From contig OY829329.1 of NCBI GenBank assembly GCA_963691655.1, positions 14,398,708 to 14,462,707 on the forward strand: DNA of 64,000 nucleotides. Reading direction: 5' to 3'. The notes beneath the pieces were generated by a model that was not told the DNA's origin, made no database searches, and saw only the letters and a list, made by a program, of their open reading frames with translations. Positions 11,560 to 24,059 of the stretch are shown one piece after another. Numbering within the stretch: position 1 is the first letter of the stretch; each line of letters begins with the position of its first letter. The DNA is from Toxonevra muliebris. Its lineage: Eukaryota; Arthropoda; Insecta; Diptera; Pallopteridae. A program made the position numbers and the translations under genes.

Positions 11560-14360
11560 TGTTTTTTGATTTGTTTTTAGATCTGATTTTTAGTTTGGTA
11601 TATAGTTCGAATTGTGGTTTGATTTTTTTTTTTTTGAATTTGGCCTTAATTTGGTATAAATTTTCAATTGAGTTTCAGTCTTACATTTTGATCTGATTTT
11701 GACCTGATACTCGGTCTGTTTTTTTAGTCTAAATTTGCCCTAATTTTGGTCTGAATTGAGCTTCTTTTAGGTTTGAGTTTTTATGTACTTTAGACCTGAA
11801 TTGCAGTCTCATTTTTAAACAGCATTTAACCTGAGTGTTGATGGATTTTTAGTTTGAGGTTTAAACCGTTTTTGCTCTTTTTTTGTTGTGAATTTGACTT
11901 TTTGGTTTGAGGCTTGCTTTTTTTAGTCTAAAACTTGTATTTTTTTAATCAGTGTTTAAGTCTGAGTTTTGATTCGCTTCTGGCCTGAATTATTAAGCTA
12001 AGTTTGGCGACTTTTTACTCGGAATTTTCATCTGTTTTTGGTCTGAATTTATATTTAGATTTTAGTCCGAATTTTCTCTTCTTTTTGAATTCGAAATTTT
12101 TTCCTTATTTTTGGTCTGAATTTGGCTCGTTTGCAATCCGAATTTTGGCCTTATTTTTAGATCAAATTTGGCCTCTTTAAAATCCAAATTTTTGACTTGT
12201 TTTTGGTCTAAATTTTGGTCTAATTTTTAGTTTGAATTTTGTCTGAGTGTAGGTTTAAATTGTGGTCTGAATTAGACTTTTTGTTTATTTGAATTTTTTC
12301 CTAATTTTAGTCTAAACTTTGGTTTGAATTCGGACTTTTTAATACGAATTGCAGTCTTATTTTTGGTCTAAAATTTGGTATAATTTTTGCAGTCTTATTT
12401 TTGGTCTAAAATTTGGTCTAAAATTTGGTATAATTTTTGGAGTCTTATTTTTGGTCTAAAATTTGGTATAATTTTTTGTCTGAATTTAGGTTAACATTGT
12501 GACCTGAACTTAACATTTTGACAATAAATAGAATTTTTCTTCTTTTTGGTCTAAACATTAGTCCAAATTCAGCCTTTTTTGATTTAAATTATGATCTTAT
12601 TTTTGGTTTGAATTTGGTCTGAGTTTAGGCTTAAATTATAGTCTGAATTTTGATTTTTTTAAACTAAATTTCTATCTTATTTTTGGCCTAATTTTTGGTT
12701 TAAATTTTACCTTTTTTTAATCTGAATTATAATGTTTTTTCTAGTCTGAATTTTGGTTGAATTTTCGGTCTAAATTTTGGTTGAATTTACGGTTAAAAAA
12801 TTTTTCTAAGATTAGATTAAAATTTTGTTCTGAAGTTGGCCTTTTTTAAATCTATTTTCGGTCTAATTTTTGTTCTGAGGTTTGCCTGAGCTTAGGTTTC
12901 AGTTTGAATTTGACCTTTTTTCTATTCAAATTTTTCTTTTATTTTTGGTCTAATATTTAATTTGAATTTTTTCTTATTTTTGGTCAAAATTATGGTCCAA
13001 ATTTTGTTTAATTTAAATTTTGCTCTTATTTTAGACCTGATTTTCGGTCTAATTTTTGGTCTGAATTTTGTCTGAGTTTAGGTTTAAATTTTGGTCTGAA
13101 TTTGGACAAAGGTCAAAGTCGAATTTTGAAATTAGTTTTGGTCTAAATTTTGATCAAAATTTGGCTTCTTTATAATCCAAATTTCGGTTTCATCTTTGGT
13201 CTAAATTTTGGTCTAATTTTTAGTCCAAATTTTGTTTGAGTTTTGATTTAATTGTGGTTCAAATTTGTACCTTTTTAATTCTACGTTTTCCCTTTTTTTT
13301 CTGTCTGTTTTTGGTCTGAATTCGGCCTTTTTTAAATCCGAATTATGATCTTATTTTTAATCTGAATTTTTGGTCTAATTTTTGGTCTTAGTTTTGTCTG
13401 AGTTTAGTCTTAAATTTCGGTCCGAGTTTGATCTTTTTTAGGTCGAATTTTTCCTTATTTTTGGTCTAAATTTTGGTCTGAACTTTGTCTGAGTTCAGAT
13501 TTGAATTTCGGTCTGAATTTTGTCCTTTTCTTTTAATGCAAATTATGATCTTGTATTTGGTCTAAGTTTTAATCTAATTTTTGGTTCGAATTTCGCCTGA
13601 GTTTAAGCTTAAATCTTGGTCCAAATTTGGCCCTTCTTTTGGCCGAATTTTTTCATATTTTTGGTCTGAATTTGGGCTTTTTTTATACAGAATTTCGGTC
13701 TGAGTTCCAGCCTGAATTTGTTCCCTTTTTGTTCTGCTTTTTATTTGAAATTTGGCTTTGATTTCGTGTTAGTTTTAATTTGTTTTTGGTCTAATTTGTA
13801 GTCCAAATTTTACCTCTTTCAATCGGATTTTAATCTGATGCCTAGATTGAATTTAAACTCATTTTGATCCTAATTTTGGTCTGAGTTGTGTTCTGCTTTT
13901 AGTTTGAGTTTCTGGTTCGAGTTTGGCTCTTTCTGTTATGAATTTTGATCAGTTTTGGGCCTCATTTTTTATTTAAATTTTGGCCTGAGTTTTTATTCAC
14001 AATTTTGAGCTCCTTTTTAATTGAAACTTGGCCTTTTTTGCTCTGAATTTTAATTTTACTTCTGGATTGAGGTGATCTTCGTTTTGATCTGAGTTTTGAT
14101 GTGAGTTTTGAACTGAGTTTGATGAGGTTTTGGCTGAATTTGGGTCCTAGTTTCACACTGAACTTAGCGCGAATTTTAAGCTGAGTTTTAGTCTAAGCTT
14201 TGATTTGAATTCGGCTAATTTTGAGACAGAAATATTTTCTTATTCGATTGTCTTTTTCTGGTCTTAGTTTGGTCTGAACTTGACCTCTTTTTTGTTTAAA
14301 TTTTGATCTTAATTTTTGTCTAAATTTCGTAATTTTTTTCGGTCCGAGTTTCAGCTATTA
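11560..14360. repeat. Degenerate GGTCTGAATTTT-type repeat, block 3 (longest)
   Basis: Almost 2.8 kb of the same diverged vocabulary as 1-1360: TTTTTGGTCTAAATTTTGG, TCTGAATTTGGCC, GTCTGAGTTTAGG. Around 12360-12480 a locally duplicated unit (TATTTTTGGTCTAAAATTTG) appears three times, showing recent local duplication within an old array. Confidence 0.88.
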
Positions 14361-15049
14361 GTTTGATTAATTTAGGCTTTCAAAAGCTCAAATCCGAGAT
14401 CTGCCTCTAGGGTGAGTGCCTCAATACTTACGAGAAATACTTTTAAGAAAGCATGATTATTAGATAGGAGATAAAAATACAACATCATTTCATTAATTGA
14501 CACAAAATTCTACTGAAAACTGGTGAACTTTGCAGTGATTTAATAAAATAAATCTAAATAAATTCATTAAATATCAAAATACAAAATATTTACATTATTC
14601 TAAAAATAATACTTACTGCAGTTGTTGTTGTTGCTGTCATTTTCGCAAGTGTTCAAGCATTAGAAATTAATGTGAATTTATAATTCTGAAATCGAAAAGG
14701 AAAATCACTTTCAATTTACATAAGGCAAAATTTAATTGTAAATATTTATTTGTAAAATTTAACTTAAATATAAATGAAAATATAAATATATCAAAATTCA
14801 AAAGAACTGAAGCATGAAACATATTCACCCATTGGGAAAGTAGATAAAATAAGGGAATTAACATTCAATAAGTTCTTCAATCAAAATGAGAATATTTTAA
14901 GATTGACACCCAAAATATATGAAAATTGGAATAAAGAGCAACGAATTTTGGTTTCCTGCTTCATTTCGAAAAAGGATGGAAACAAAACTGGATTCTTAAG
15001 TAAAGGAAAATGGAATGTTCTTCCACTTCTTTTTGCAATGCGTTTCTGT
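14361..15049. other. AT-rich stretch, no gene seen
   Basis: No recognised domains, repeats or RNA genes. A short TTG run lies near 14623. Confidence 0.45.
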
Positions 15050-16570
15050 GTTTGGCTCAGTATTTTTTAGGCTGAAGTTTGGCATATTTTTACCCGCTGT
15101 AGATTTATTTAAAGCATGAGCCTGAAAAGAGACTCATATTTTCTGATAGTTAGGCATTTTTGGAATTGAACAGATTGGAACTGGAAGATATATGTAAAAC
15201 AGAATAGAATTGGAAAAGGTTAAAGTGGAACATTATAAAATAGGAACCTTGAGTTTGAACATGAGAATGGAACAAATGGAATTGGAACACGATAATGGAA
15301 TTGGAACATGAAAATGAAATACAATGGAATTGGAACATTAATAGTGGAAAATGGTATTGGAACGTGAAAATGAAATATACTGAAATTGGAACACTGAAAA
15401 TGTAATAAAATGGGATTGGAGCATGGGGAATGAAACTGGGTAAAATGAAATCAAATCAGAATTACGCGTCCAAAATGAAACTAGATGAAATGGAACAGAC
15501 AGGAATTAAAATTATATGATATGAAGCAGAATGAAAATGAACTAGGAGTAGTGGAACACAATAGAATTGAAATATGAGAAATGGAACTTAATAGAGAGAA
15601 ATTTCTAGGCTGAAATCTAGACATTTTCATCCATTCGAGAAGCATGCCAAAAAGGTACTCATGAAAACGGAATTTGAAGATATGGAACAGAATGGAATTA
15701 AAACTGGATATAGTGGTACAAAAAAAAAAAAAATCCGGGATTTGAACATAAGAATGGAAAAAATGGGATCGGACCGTAAAAATGAAATGAAATGAAATTG
15801 GAACATGTGAAATAGAAAAAATTGGGATTGGAACATGAAAAATGGAACTGTATAAAATAAAACCAATTTGGAATTCAACATGCAAAACGAAACCAGATGA
15901 AATGGAACGGAAAGGAATTGAAATTATATAAAATAGAGCAGAATGAAATGGAACAATGAATAGTGGAACAGAATGCAAGTGAATTACGAGATATAGAACT
16001 TAATGGAGTGAAAATTATCATGAAATTTCTATTTCAGAATTACATATTTAAAACATGAGCCTAAAATGGACCCATATTTTCTGACAGGCATTTTTGGAAC
16101 TGTATAGAAAAGATTGGAACTGGAAGACTAAAATGAAACTAGAAGATATAAAACCGAATATACTTGAAACTGGATAGAGTGGGTGGTACAGAATGAAACA
16201 GTAACCTGAAATTTGAACATGAGAATGGAACAAATGAAATTGAAACATAAAACTGAATTATAATGAAATTGGATGCTGAAAAATAAGATAAAGTGAGAAA
16301 ATGTAATGGAATCGGAACATTAAAAATGAAACAAAATGGGATTGTAACAATAAAAATTTAACTGAATACAATGAAATCAAATTGAAATTGTATAAGAAAA
16401 ACGAAACAAAACTAAATGGAACGCAAAGGAATTGAAATTGAACGGAATGTGAAATATAGCGGAATAAAATGGAACTATGAATAGTGTAACAATATAAACA
16501 AACAAAAAGAACTAGAATGAGAATGAAACAGGAATGGAACGGCATGAAATTTATATTTCCAGTCATTATG
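15050..16570. repeat. Nested repeat: three 410-530-bp units built of GGAACATGAAAATGAAAT-like words
   Basis: At the fine scale the tract is a degenerate purine-rich repeat around TGGAATTGGAACATGAAAA. At the large scale three units are recognisable by a non-repetitive anchor: CATGAGCCTGAAAAGAG at about 15115, CATGCCAAAAAGGTACTC at 15643 and CATGAGCCTAAAATGGA at 16054. A second anchor, GATGAAATGGAAC, lies at about 15484 and 15896 with a decayed copy near 16410. Minus-strand open frames (15481-15978 and others) are Phe/Ser/Ile low-complexity readings. Confidence 0.75.
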
Positions 16571-16599
16571 GAGTTGAAAGCAATGAGGCAGCTAAAGAA

Positions 16600-17300
16600 T
16601 TAAGCAGAGTTGGCCAGGGGAAGGAGAATGTATTTAACTGGTTGGGCCGATAATTAGGATATGAGAAGAGAACCAGAAAGTTTTAGGGTAGTATGACAGA
16701 TCTACCCAAAAGGTTTTATAATTTGTGTATATAAGAGAGATAATTAGGAAGTTCGTGGGCTTTAGAATAATTTCATGTCAATCCAAGTAAAACAGAGAAA
16801 TTTTTTTTAGAATAAGTAGTAAACCAATATATCTAATAATACCGGCAGGCTAGAAAATGAATAGTATTAGGCAAGTAGGAGTGGCACTTTTTATAAAAAC
16901 GAAATTTGAAAGTTCACAACTTGAATATGTTTGGGCGATAATTCGCAAAGGATATGAATATTAATGCAAAAAGTATTAAGATTCTCTTCCAGGGAAAGAA
17001 ATCTCGGGAAAAGAAATCAGTTCTACAGTTTGAATTTTTAAGAAGAAATATATATATATTTATAAAAGAAAATATTACGAAAGTCCAAGGCTTAAGAATA
17101 ATATCAAGTCGAGCCAAGTAAATTAAAAAAAAAACTTATGAGCTGAACCAAAATACAAGAGAGTTAATGATTGGTAAATCCCGAAAGATAATGGAATATT
17201 ATGATTCAAATCTTGTCGATATAATTCTTTGCCACTTTATACAAAATTTTATATAAACGTTTCGAAGAAATTATTAGAAAATGAGAAGACTTGAAAAAAA
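16600..17300. repeat. Eroded ~290-350-bp direct repeat (two to three copies)
   Basis: GGTTGGGCCGATAATT (16640) matches GTTTGGGCGATAATT (16929). GGGCTTTAGAATAATTTCA (16757) matches AAGGCTTAAGAATAATATCA (17088), and both are followed by a CCAAGTAAA word. GGCACTTTTTATAAAAACG (16883) has a further partial match near 17231. Offsets are 288-350 bp, so indels have accumulated. Confidence 0.55.
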
Positions 17301-18399
17301 AAAGCAAAGCGAGCAACCTTTTACTTTTGTATTATTTATAGTTAATTTAAATTTTAAAGTTTTAAATTTTTGGGGAATTTTTGTAGATGATTTTCTTCCT
17401 CTCACTTTGTGATTAAAACATTCAAATATTACATTAGAATAACCCATAAATCACAAAACTGTCAAAGACATGTTGAATAGCGTAATTATCATGTTGTCAA
17501 TTTCAACGTCAAAAACATTATTCTCTATTCACCATTTTAAATAATTCAAATGCTATCATCACACACACACACACACGCACTCCCACTGTATACATGAACA
17601 TCTCTGTATCCATGCATGCATGTAGCTAAAAAGGACCCCTTTGATAGATATCCTTGTGATATGTGTCGAAATGGGTATTCTTAGACTGGTTAATGTTGGT
17701 GTTGGTGGTTAGCTTGAGTTTGCTTAATTTTAAATATAAAAATATCGATTTACATATATATGGCATATATAAACGTCAATCACATGAAAGTCAAAGTTTA
17801 GACAAGCTGTCAATCCATGTGATTTTCTAAATGATTAATAAGTTAATTGATTATGGGCGAATATCTTGTTGAACATAACAGAATACATGGCATGATTGTG
17901 TCACTTACTTTTCAAATAGTTTTCTAATGTATTTATAAAATAAAAAGTTTTAAAAGTTTAATTTACAAAAAAAAAAATCAGAAATATCCATTTTTAGGCC
18001 ACCATCAGCTGGAGAGGGTCAGCTGGGGCTTCGTCGTTGGAAAAAAGGCCAAGCTCTAATTAGAATTCGAATAAATTCGATATTTATGAAGGAACAGTGG
18101 TGGCCACACATTTCATTCAAAAAATTTCATTTCATTAAGGTCGAAATTTTTTTGAGATATATTATTCAATCTAATAATCATTCTCCTTAAATCTGAATCC
18201 CAGATTTTAGGCTTGAGATAGCTTTAGAGTCTCCACATCTCACAAATTTTGGGAACAATTCCATAACTTATCTAACATCAATATTTCAAGAACATTTCCT
18301 GAGTTTATCAAAAATTTAAATCACTTTTGCTATATAAATTCGAATTCGAATTTAGGTGATAATTTTTTTCTTATTGCTGGCGGGTTTTCTTTTTGAACC
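17301..18399. other. AT-rich stretch with a CA tract, no gene seen
   Basis: A (CA)n tract at about 17559-17576. A less AT-rich patch near 18000-18060 (CAGCTGGAGAGGGTCAGCTGG) has no recognisable coding continuation. Confidence 0.45.
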
Positions 18400-18837
18400 T
18401 AATATTTTTCACTGAGACGTTTCTGATTTCAAGTTTCTGCTCTTTCTTATCTGGTCTCAGCGTTTTGATTTCTAATTACCATTCTCTGGTGTTTTGTCTT
18501 TATACTCTGGTCGTTGCTTTCTGATCTCCGCTTTCAGATTTCTGGTTCCTAACATCTAATCTCTGGTATAAACTCTGCACCGGTTTTTTCTCTGGTTTCC
18601 GGTCTGGTCTCTGATTTGGTACCTGGTCTCTTATTTAATTTGATCTTGTATCTAATTTGATCTAAACTTTTGTCTGGTTTCTGATTTGGCCTCTAGTCTG
18701 ATCTATGGTCTGTTCTGATATTTATTATCGTCAAGTCAGGCTTCCTGTCTCTAATCGTTTCTCTGATCTGAAGTCAAGACTAGGATCTATTTTAGTATCT
18801 AGTTTGGTCTCCAGATTTGCTGGTCTCCGGGCCTGTT
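18400..18837. repeat. Degenerate TCTGGTCTC-type flank of the 12-bp array
   Basis: Words TCTGGTCTC, TCTGATTTC and TCTGGTTTC recur irregularly and become more regular toward 18838, where the clean 12-bp array starts. This looks like the older, decayed side of the same array. Confidence 0.7.
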
Positions 18838-19690
18838 TTTGGTCTGGTCTTTGGTCTGGTCTTTGATCTGGTCTTTGGTCTGGTCTTTGGTCTGGTCTTT
18901 GGTCTTTGGTCTGGTCTTTGGTCTGGTCTTTGGTCTGGTCTTTGGTCTGGTCTTTGGTCTGGTCTTTGGTCTGGTCTTTGGTCTGGTCTTTGGTCAGGTC
19001 TTTGGTCTGGTCTTTGGTTTAGTCTTTGGTCTGGCCTTTGGTCTGGCCTTTGGTCTAGTCTTTGGTCTGGTCTTTGGTCTGGTCTTTGGTCTGGTCTTCG
19101 GTCTGGTCTTTGGTCTGTTCTTTAGTCTGGTCTTTGGTCTGGTCTTTGGTCTGGTCTTTGGTCAGGTCTTTGGTCTGGTCTTTGGTCAGGTCTTTGGTCT
19201 GGTCTTTGGTCTGGTCTTTGGTCTAGTCTTTGGTCTGGCCTTTGGTCTGGTCTTTGGTCTAGTCTTTGGTCTGGACTTTAGTCTGGTCTTTGGTCTGGTC
19301 TTTGGTCAGGTCTTTGGTCTGGTCTTTGGTCTGGTCTTTGGTCTGGTCTTTGGTCTGGCCTTTGGTCTAGTCTTTGGTCTGGTCTTTGGTCTGGTCTTTG
19401 GTCTGGTCTTTGGTCTGGTCTTTGGTCTGGTCTTTGGTCTGGTCTTTGGTCTGGTCTTTGGTCTGGCCTTTGGTCTGGCCTTTGGTCTGGTCTTTGGTCT
19501 GGTCTTTGGTCTGGTCTTTGGTCTGGTCTTTAGTCTGGTCTTTGGTCTGGTCTTTGGTCTGGTTTTTGGTATGGTCTTTGGTCTGGTCTTTGGTCTGGTC
19601 TTTGGTCTGGTTTTTGGTCTGGTCTTTGGTCTGGTTTTTGGTCTGGTCTTTAGTCTGGTCTTTGGTCTGGTCTCTGGTTTTGCCTCTGGT
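18838..19690. repeat. 12-bp tandem array (GGTCTGGTCTTT)n
   Basis: About 70 copies of the 12-bp unit, itself two related hexamers (GGTCTG, GTCTTT). Single-base variants (GGCCTT, GGTCAGG, GGTCTAG, CTTTAG) recur in short runs, pointing to local segmental duplications. Since 12 is a multiple of three and no frame has a stop, open frames exist on both strands: plus 18839-19711 is Gly-Leu-Val-Phe repeats, minus 19306-19743 is Thr-Arg-Pro-Lys repeats. I treat these as by-products. Confidence 0.96.
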
Positions 19691-20985
19691 CCCAACCTCT
19701 CACTTTCGTAATTGCAATTTATTATGAGAATTTCAAATTCCAATGAATTTTAACTTAGTTTTTCATTGAATAACTCATAAAGTTATTAAATTTTTAAGCA
19801 TTAAATTTCATTAATCTTAAAGTTAATGCATTTATTTGATTTTTATTTCATTTTCATCTCATTTGCTCACATTTTCCTCTACATAAATGTAGATTTTGAA
19901 AATCTACATTTTTGCGCTTTATTGCACGTAACGTTCTTCTTTTCTTTTTTTGCAATTAGAGCAGCAGTTTTATTGTTATCAAGTGGATAAATATCATTGC
20001 ACTGTTCATTGTTTTAGAAGCAGAATAGTAGAAATTGATACAAGGAAATATGTGCTAGTGTCAGATATGAATACAGATGTAGAAACACATACCATAAACG
20101 TTTTTGTCCATTAAACAGAAGTTTTAGTAATTAAATTTTTAGTGACGATATAGGAAGAGAAAAAATCTTTACTCAAAATTATAATCTTCAACAGTTCATA
20201 ATGACCACTTTGGGGTCCCTGTTCCAAATTACATAATTAGGTGATAGGCGACTTTTATATAATTCTTTGTCAACTTTATCACAAAATTCTACTTCTGTTT
20301 TTGTTTCTATTTGTGCTAGTTTCTTCTTCTTTTTTTTTTGCTAATTTTCTAAAACACAAATATTATGTTGTTTGTATTCCAAAAATGTGTACAATTGTGC
20401 AAAATCAACAAAATAACGCCCTAAAATCATTTTACAATTGCGCTGTGTGCAATTTGAACAAATGACTCCATAATCCTTGCGCATACATAAACCATGATGT
20501 GTATTTTAATTAAAATTTCATAATAAAAATACTATGCAAATAAACAATAATAATGTGGAATTGAAAGGGAATGGACGGAAGGAGGAGCGAGTGAAATGAA
20601 GAGTGAATGTGCGAGTGTAAGTTCTACATTAATTGTGTTTATTTGTGGAATTTTGTTAATGACATGCAAACCCGCAGCAAAAATTTTCAACTAATGGACA
20701 TATTTACACATGCAAATATTAGCAAATATGCATGAATACAGCAACAAAAGAATTAAACGCTACAAAATAACAACTACAAAAGTTAGCAAATAGAGAAATT
20801 TTAATGTAATGCAGGAGTGCAACTTAAAAATGAAATTTGAACCAAATTTGAGAATGTTATTCGCACATGTACTTAATTTTTATTTAGCTTAAATCTCATA
20901 AATTATACGATTTCTCGAAACAAAATTATTTAGTTTAATAGAACAAATTTTTTCGTTTAGTTCTTTAAAAACATTAATTTTTCAA
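19691..20985. other. AT-rich stretch, no gene seen
   Basis: Unique-looking AT-rich DNA. The open frame at 20241-20465 is short, with no recognised motif. Confidence 0.45.
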
Positions 20986-23975
20986 TGCCTAAAAGTATGC
21001 TAAATTTTTAATAAATTTTTATTAAATGCCTTAAAGTAAGCTATACTTTTTATAAACAGGCAGCAAGGTGCGTTGCCAGGTATTTTACGGGAGAAGGGGA
21101 AGCGGGAAGGTGAGGGATACCGGAATACCCAAGTTTTTATAAAACTTGTGATTAAATACAAGAAATTTACTACAACCACTAGCTAGAAATTATATGATTT
21201 CTCGAAAGAGTTCAATGGAAAGAATTTTTTTAGCTAGATATTTGAAAAACAAAATTTTTCTATGCCTAAAAGTATACCACTTTTTTATTCAATTTTCATT
21301 ATATATCTAAAAGTATGCTATACTTTTTGCGATCAGGTACTAGGGTCTTACTCTACTGCAAGATGAAAATAAATAAAACATTTGAAATTACTACCCAATG
21401 AGGAGCATGAAATTTATGCACCAGGACGTCCGGGCTTTGAAATTTGCTTCATTTTAGCAAAGGAGAAAACCATCCCTATTTATATTTCTGGATTATGGTA
21501 AGAAATAATTTGGACCACTAAATAAAAAATTCGTTATCGTAGGGGTTAGTGTCCTTGACTGTTATGCAGGGTGCCCAAATTTATTCCTCGGTATGGTTAA
21601 AAATACAAAATATAAAATTTTAAAGGGACGAACAATTTTTTAGATGTTCTAGTGCTTGAAAATCAACTACATTTATGGAAATCTTAAGAACTGAAAATGT
21701 TTAAATCAAATCGGTTTCACAACAATAAAAAGGCAAGTAAATTTCTCGAATTTGAAAAGGAAGAAAACTTTGATGACCTCCTGACTTCAACATACTAGAG
21801 ATTGGATCATTTACCTTTAAGTTTTGAGAACATCAAAAATTCTTCAGAAATAAATTTTCAAAAATTCAAGAAATTTCAATACATCCCTAAAAGTATGCAA
21901 CATTAATGAATTTGGGCAGGAAATTACCATATGCCTATAGGTTCCAATTTCTTGATCGTAAGAAACCAAAGACATCTGTACTAATTTCATATCCCACGAA
22001 TTACATATCCCTAAAAACATGCTAAATTTATGAAGCTTGGTAGTGTGTAACTATTGTCGTATTGAAGAGCATGGTGAAGATGAAATTACCTAAGCCTGAA
22101 AATAGTTCAATAGAACCTTAGATCCATGATCGCTTTTCGATTTTAACCTAAGAGTTTTATTCATTTTTTCCTAGGGTAAAAAATCCAAAAACTCAGTTTA
22201 TCCCTAAAAGTATGCTGCATTTATGGATTTTTTAAAAAATAGGGATAAGAAATATTCCAGTTAGAAGCAAGATAAATCAGCATTAATACGAGAAAAAAGC
22301 ATGACAATGAAGTTCATATCCCACTAATAATATATCCCTAAAATCATGCTAAATTTCTAAAATTCAGCTTGGTATAGTATAGTGAATATTATTGTCTCAT
22401 TGAAGAGAATGTTGAAGATAATGTTACTTAAGCCTGCAAATAATGCAATTAAATATCAGATTGCCAATCGCCGCTCGACTTCAATCTGAAAATTCAATTT
22501 GATTAATTTTCTCATAAGTTCTGAAAAATCCAAAAATTCACTGTATCCCTAAAAGTATGCCATATTTATGAATCTTTCCAAAAAAAAAAGGAGTAAGTAA
22601 AATTATTACTAGCAGTAAGAGAAAAAATCAGTTCAAATCATTTTTTGACGAGGACCCTAAAGTTAAAGCAAGAAAACGTCCTACTCTGGACAGTACCCCG
22701 ACTTCAATCTTTGCATCATTCATCCATAGCAATGGGTTTCAATAGCTTGATTGCAGAATCACAGACTTCTTCACCATTTTCATATCATATAAACAATATA
22801 CCTCTAAAAGTATGATATAGTTATGAAGTTTGATAAATTGAATAGAAAATTTGTTCTTTTAAAAAGTAAAGAAAATTAAATTTCTTATTGACTAGAAGAT
22901 TGAAATTGAAGAAATATTATGTCAGAGGTTTGGAGCAATTAGCTCGATTTTAGTCCGAAAAACATTTAAAAATTTGCCCATTATATTCAGGACCTTGATG
23001 AAGGGACCAAAGGTTTATGCACCAATTTTTAGCCTACATTTTAATTTCATTCGTCTACCAATGATTATTTCTAGTATTTAAAATTTAATATAAATTCATT
23101 CAGTTAAATGGAGAAGGTTTACTAAATTAAAAGTTCATATGTTTGTAATTATTTATTTATAAATTATTTTTTAATATATCCCTAAAAGTATGCTAACACT
23201 TGTAAAGCAGCACATCGAATAATAAAGAACAAACATTTATTTTTGGAAGCAAATGAGTGAAAAAGCTGAAATTTCTTATTGATGAGGAGCCTAAAAATAG
23301 GACAACAGAACGTCAGTGCCTTTATAATCCCTAGTTTTCAATCTAAAAGGAATTGCACCATTTTTATATAGGTTTCAAGACCTTGGTGAGAAAACCAATT
23401 TCGGTTTAAGAATTCCTAAGAAATTCTCTTGGATTAATAGAGAGAATAGTTTGGCTGACCTAATGAAAAATAAATCTAACGAAAATTATGTCAGCTGTTG
23501 CATAAATTTCAAAAACCCCTAAAAGTATGCTTCACCGAATAAGCTTAGAGTTGAATAGGAAGAAACAAATATTGTTGCTGAATGCAAAAAAGTTAAGAAG
23601 ATGAAATCGCTACTAGAGAAAGAGCTTGAATTTGCAACAACAAGAAGTCAGTACTTTGAAAATTGACAGATTTCAGACTAAAAGACTCTAAACCATTGTA
23701 GTCCATGAATTGATAGAAAGATTTTTTTCTTTGATAGTAGGAATAGTTGGACTAACATTAAGAAGAAATTAGCTAGCAACACTGGCTGTTACATAAAGTT
23801 CTTATTAATGTAATTTAAAAAAAATTCCTAAAAGTATGCTTCAGATTTATTGCAAAAGCTTGCATATGAATAGGAATAAAACGAATATTGTTGTTGTATG
23901 TAAAAAAATGAATTAACTAAAAACACCGGCTGTTTTCTTCTTAAGGGAATTTTAATAAATCCCTAAAAGTATGCT
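20986..23975 (+). repeat. Diverged repeat family with a conserved 17-bp box ATCCCTAAAAGTATGCT
   Basis: The box or a close variant starts at about 20986, 21027, 21263, 21304, 21883, 22007, 22200, 22334, 22545, 22800, 23178, 23515, 23824 and 23959, always on the plus strand. Between boxes the sequence is poorly conserved, though shared phrases can be found (a GAATAGTTTGGCTGACC-like phrase near 23445 and 23743). Two box types alternate around 21883-22545: one with AAAAGTATGC followed by CATTTATG, the other with AAAAACATGC or AAAATCATGC followed by TAAATTT. Same-type spacings are 317-345 bp. This is an old ~330-bp tandem repeat in which the box has resisted decay. Confidence 0.8.
21309..21327. 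repeat. Palindromic version of the 17-bp box
   Basis: AAAAGTAT (21309-21316) and ATACTTTT (21320-21327) form a perfect 8-bp inverted repeat around GCT. A near copy is at about 21033-21050. Confidence 0.75.
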
Positions 23976-24059
23976 TCAGCGGCATTGAAATAGCTTGAAT
24001 AGGAAAAAACGAATATTATTGTTATATGTAAAAAAAAAAGTGAAGAAGATGAAATCTTT

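Noticed and set aside
15481..15978. 165-codon minus-strand frame
   Set aside because: Reading of the GGAACATGAAAAT repeat on the pyrimidine strand; Phe/Ser/Ile low complexity.
18839..19743. Long open frames on both strands (Gly-Leu-Val-Phe and Thr-Arg-Pro-Lys repeats)
   Set aside because: A 12-bp unit without stop codons keeps all its frames open. Opposite-strand frames of equal quality argue against coding.
20986..23975. CRISPR-like look: short constant repeat with differing spacers
   Set aside because: Spacing is 41-579 bp and irregular, the repeat is 17 bp, no cas genes are present and the DNA is eukaryotic. A decayed satellite with a conserved box fits better.
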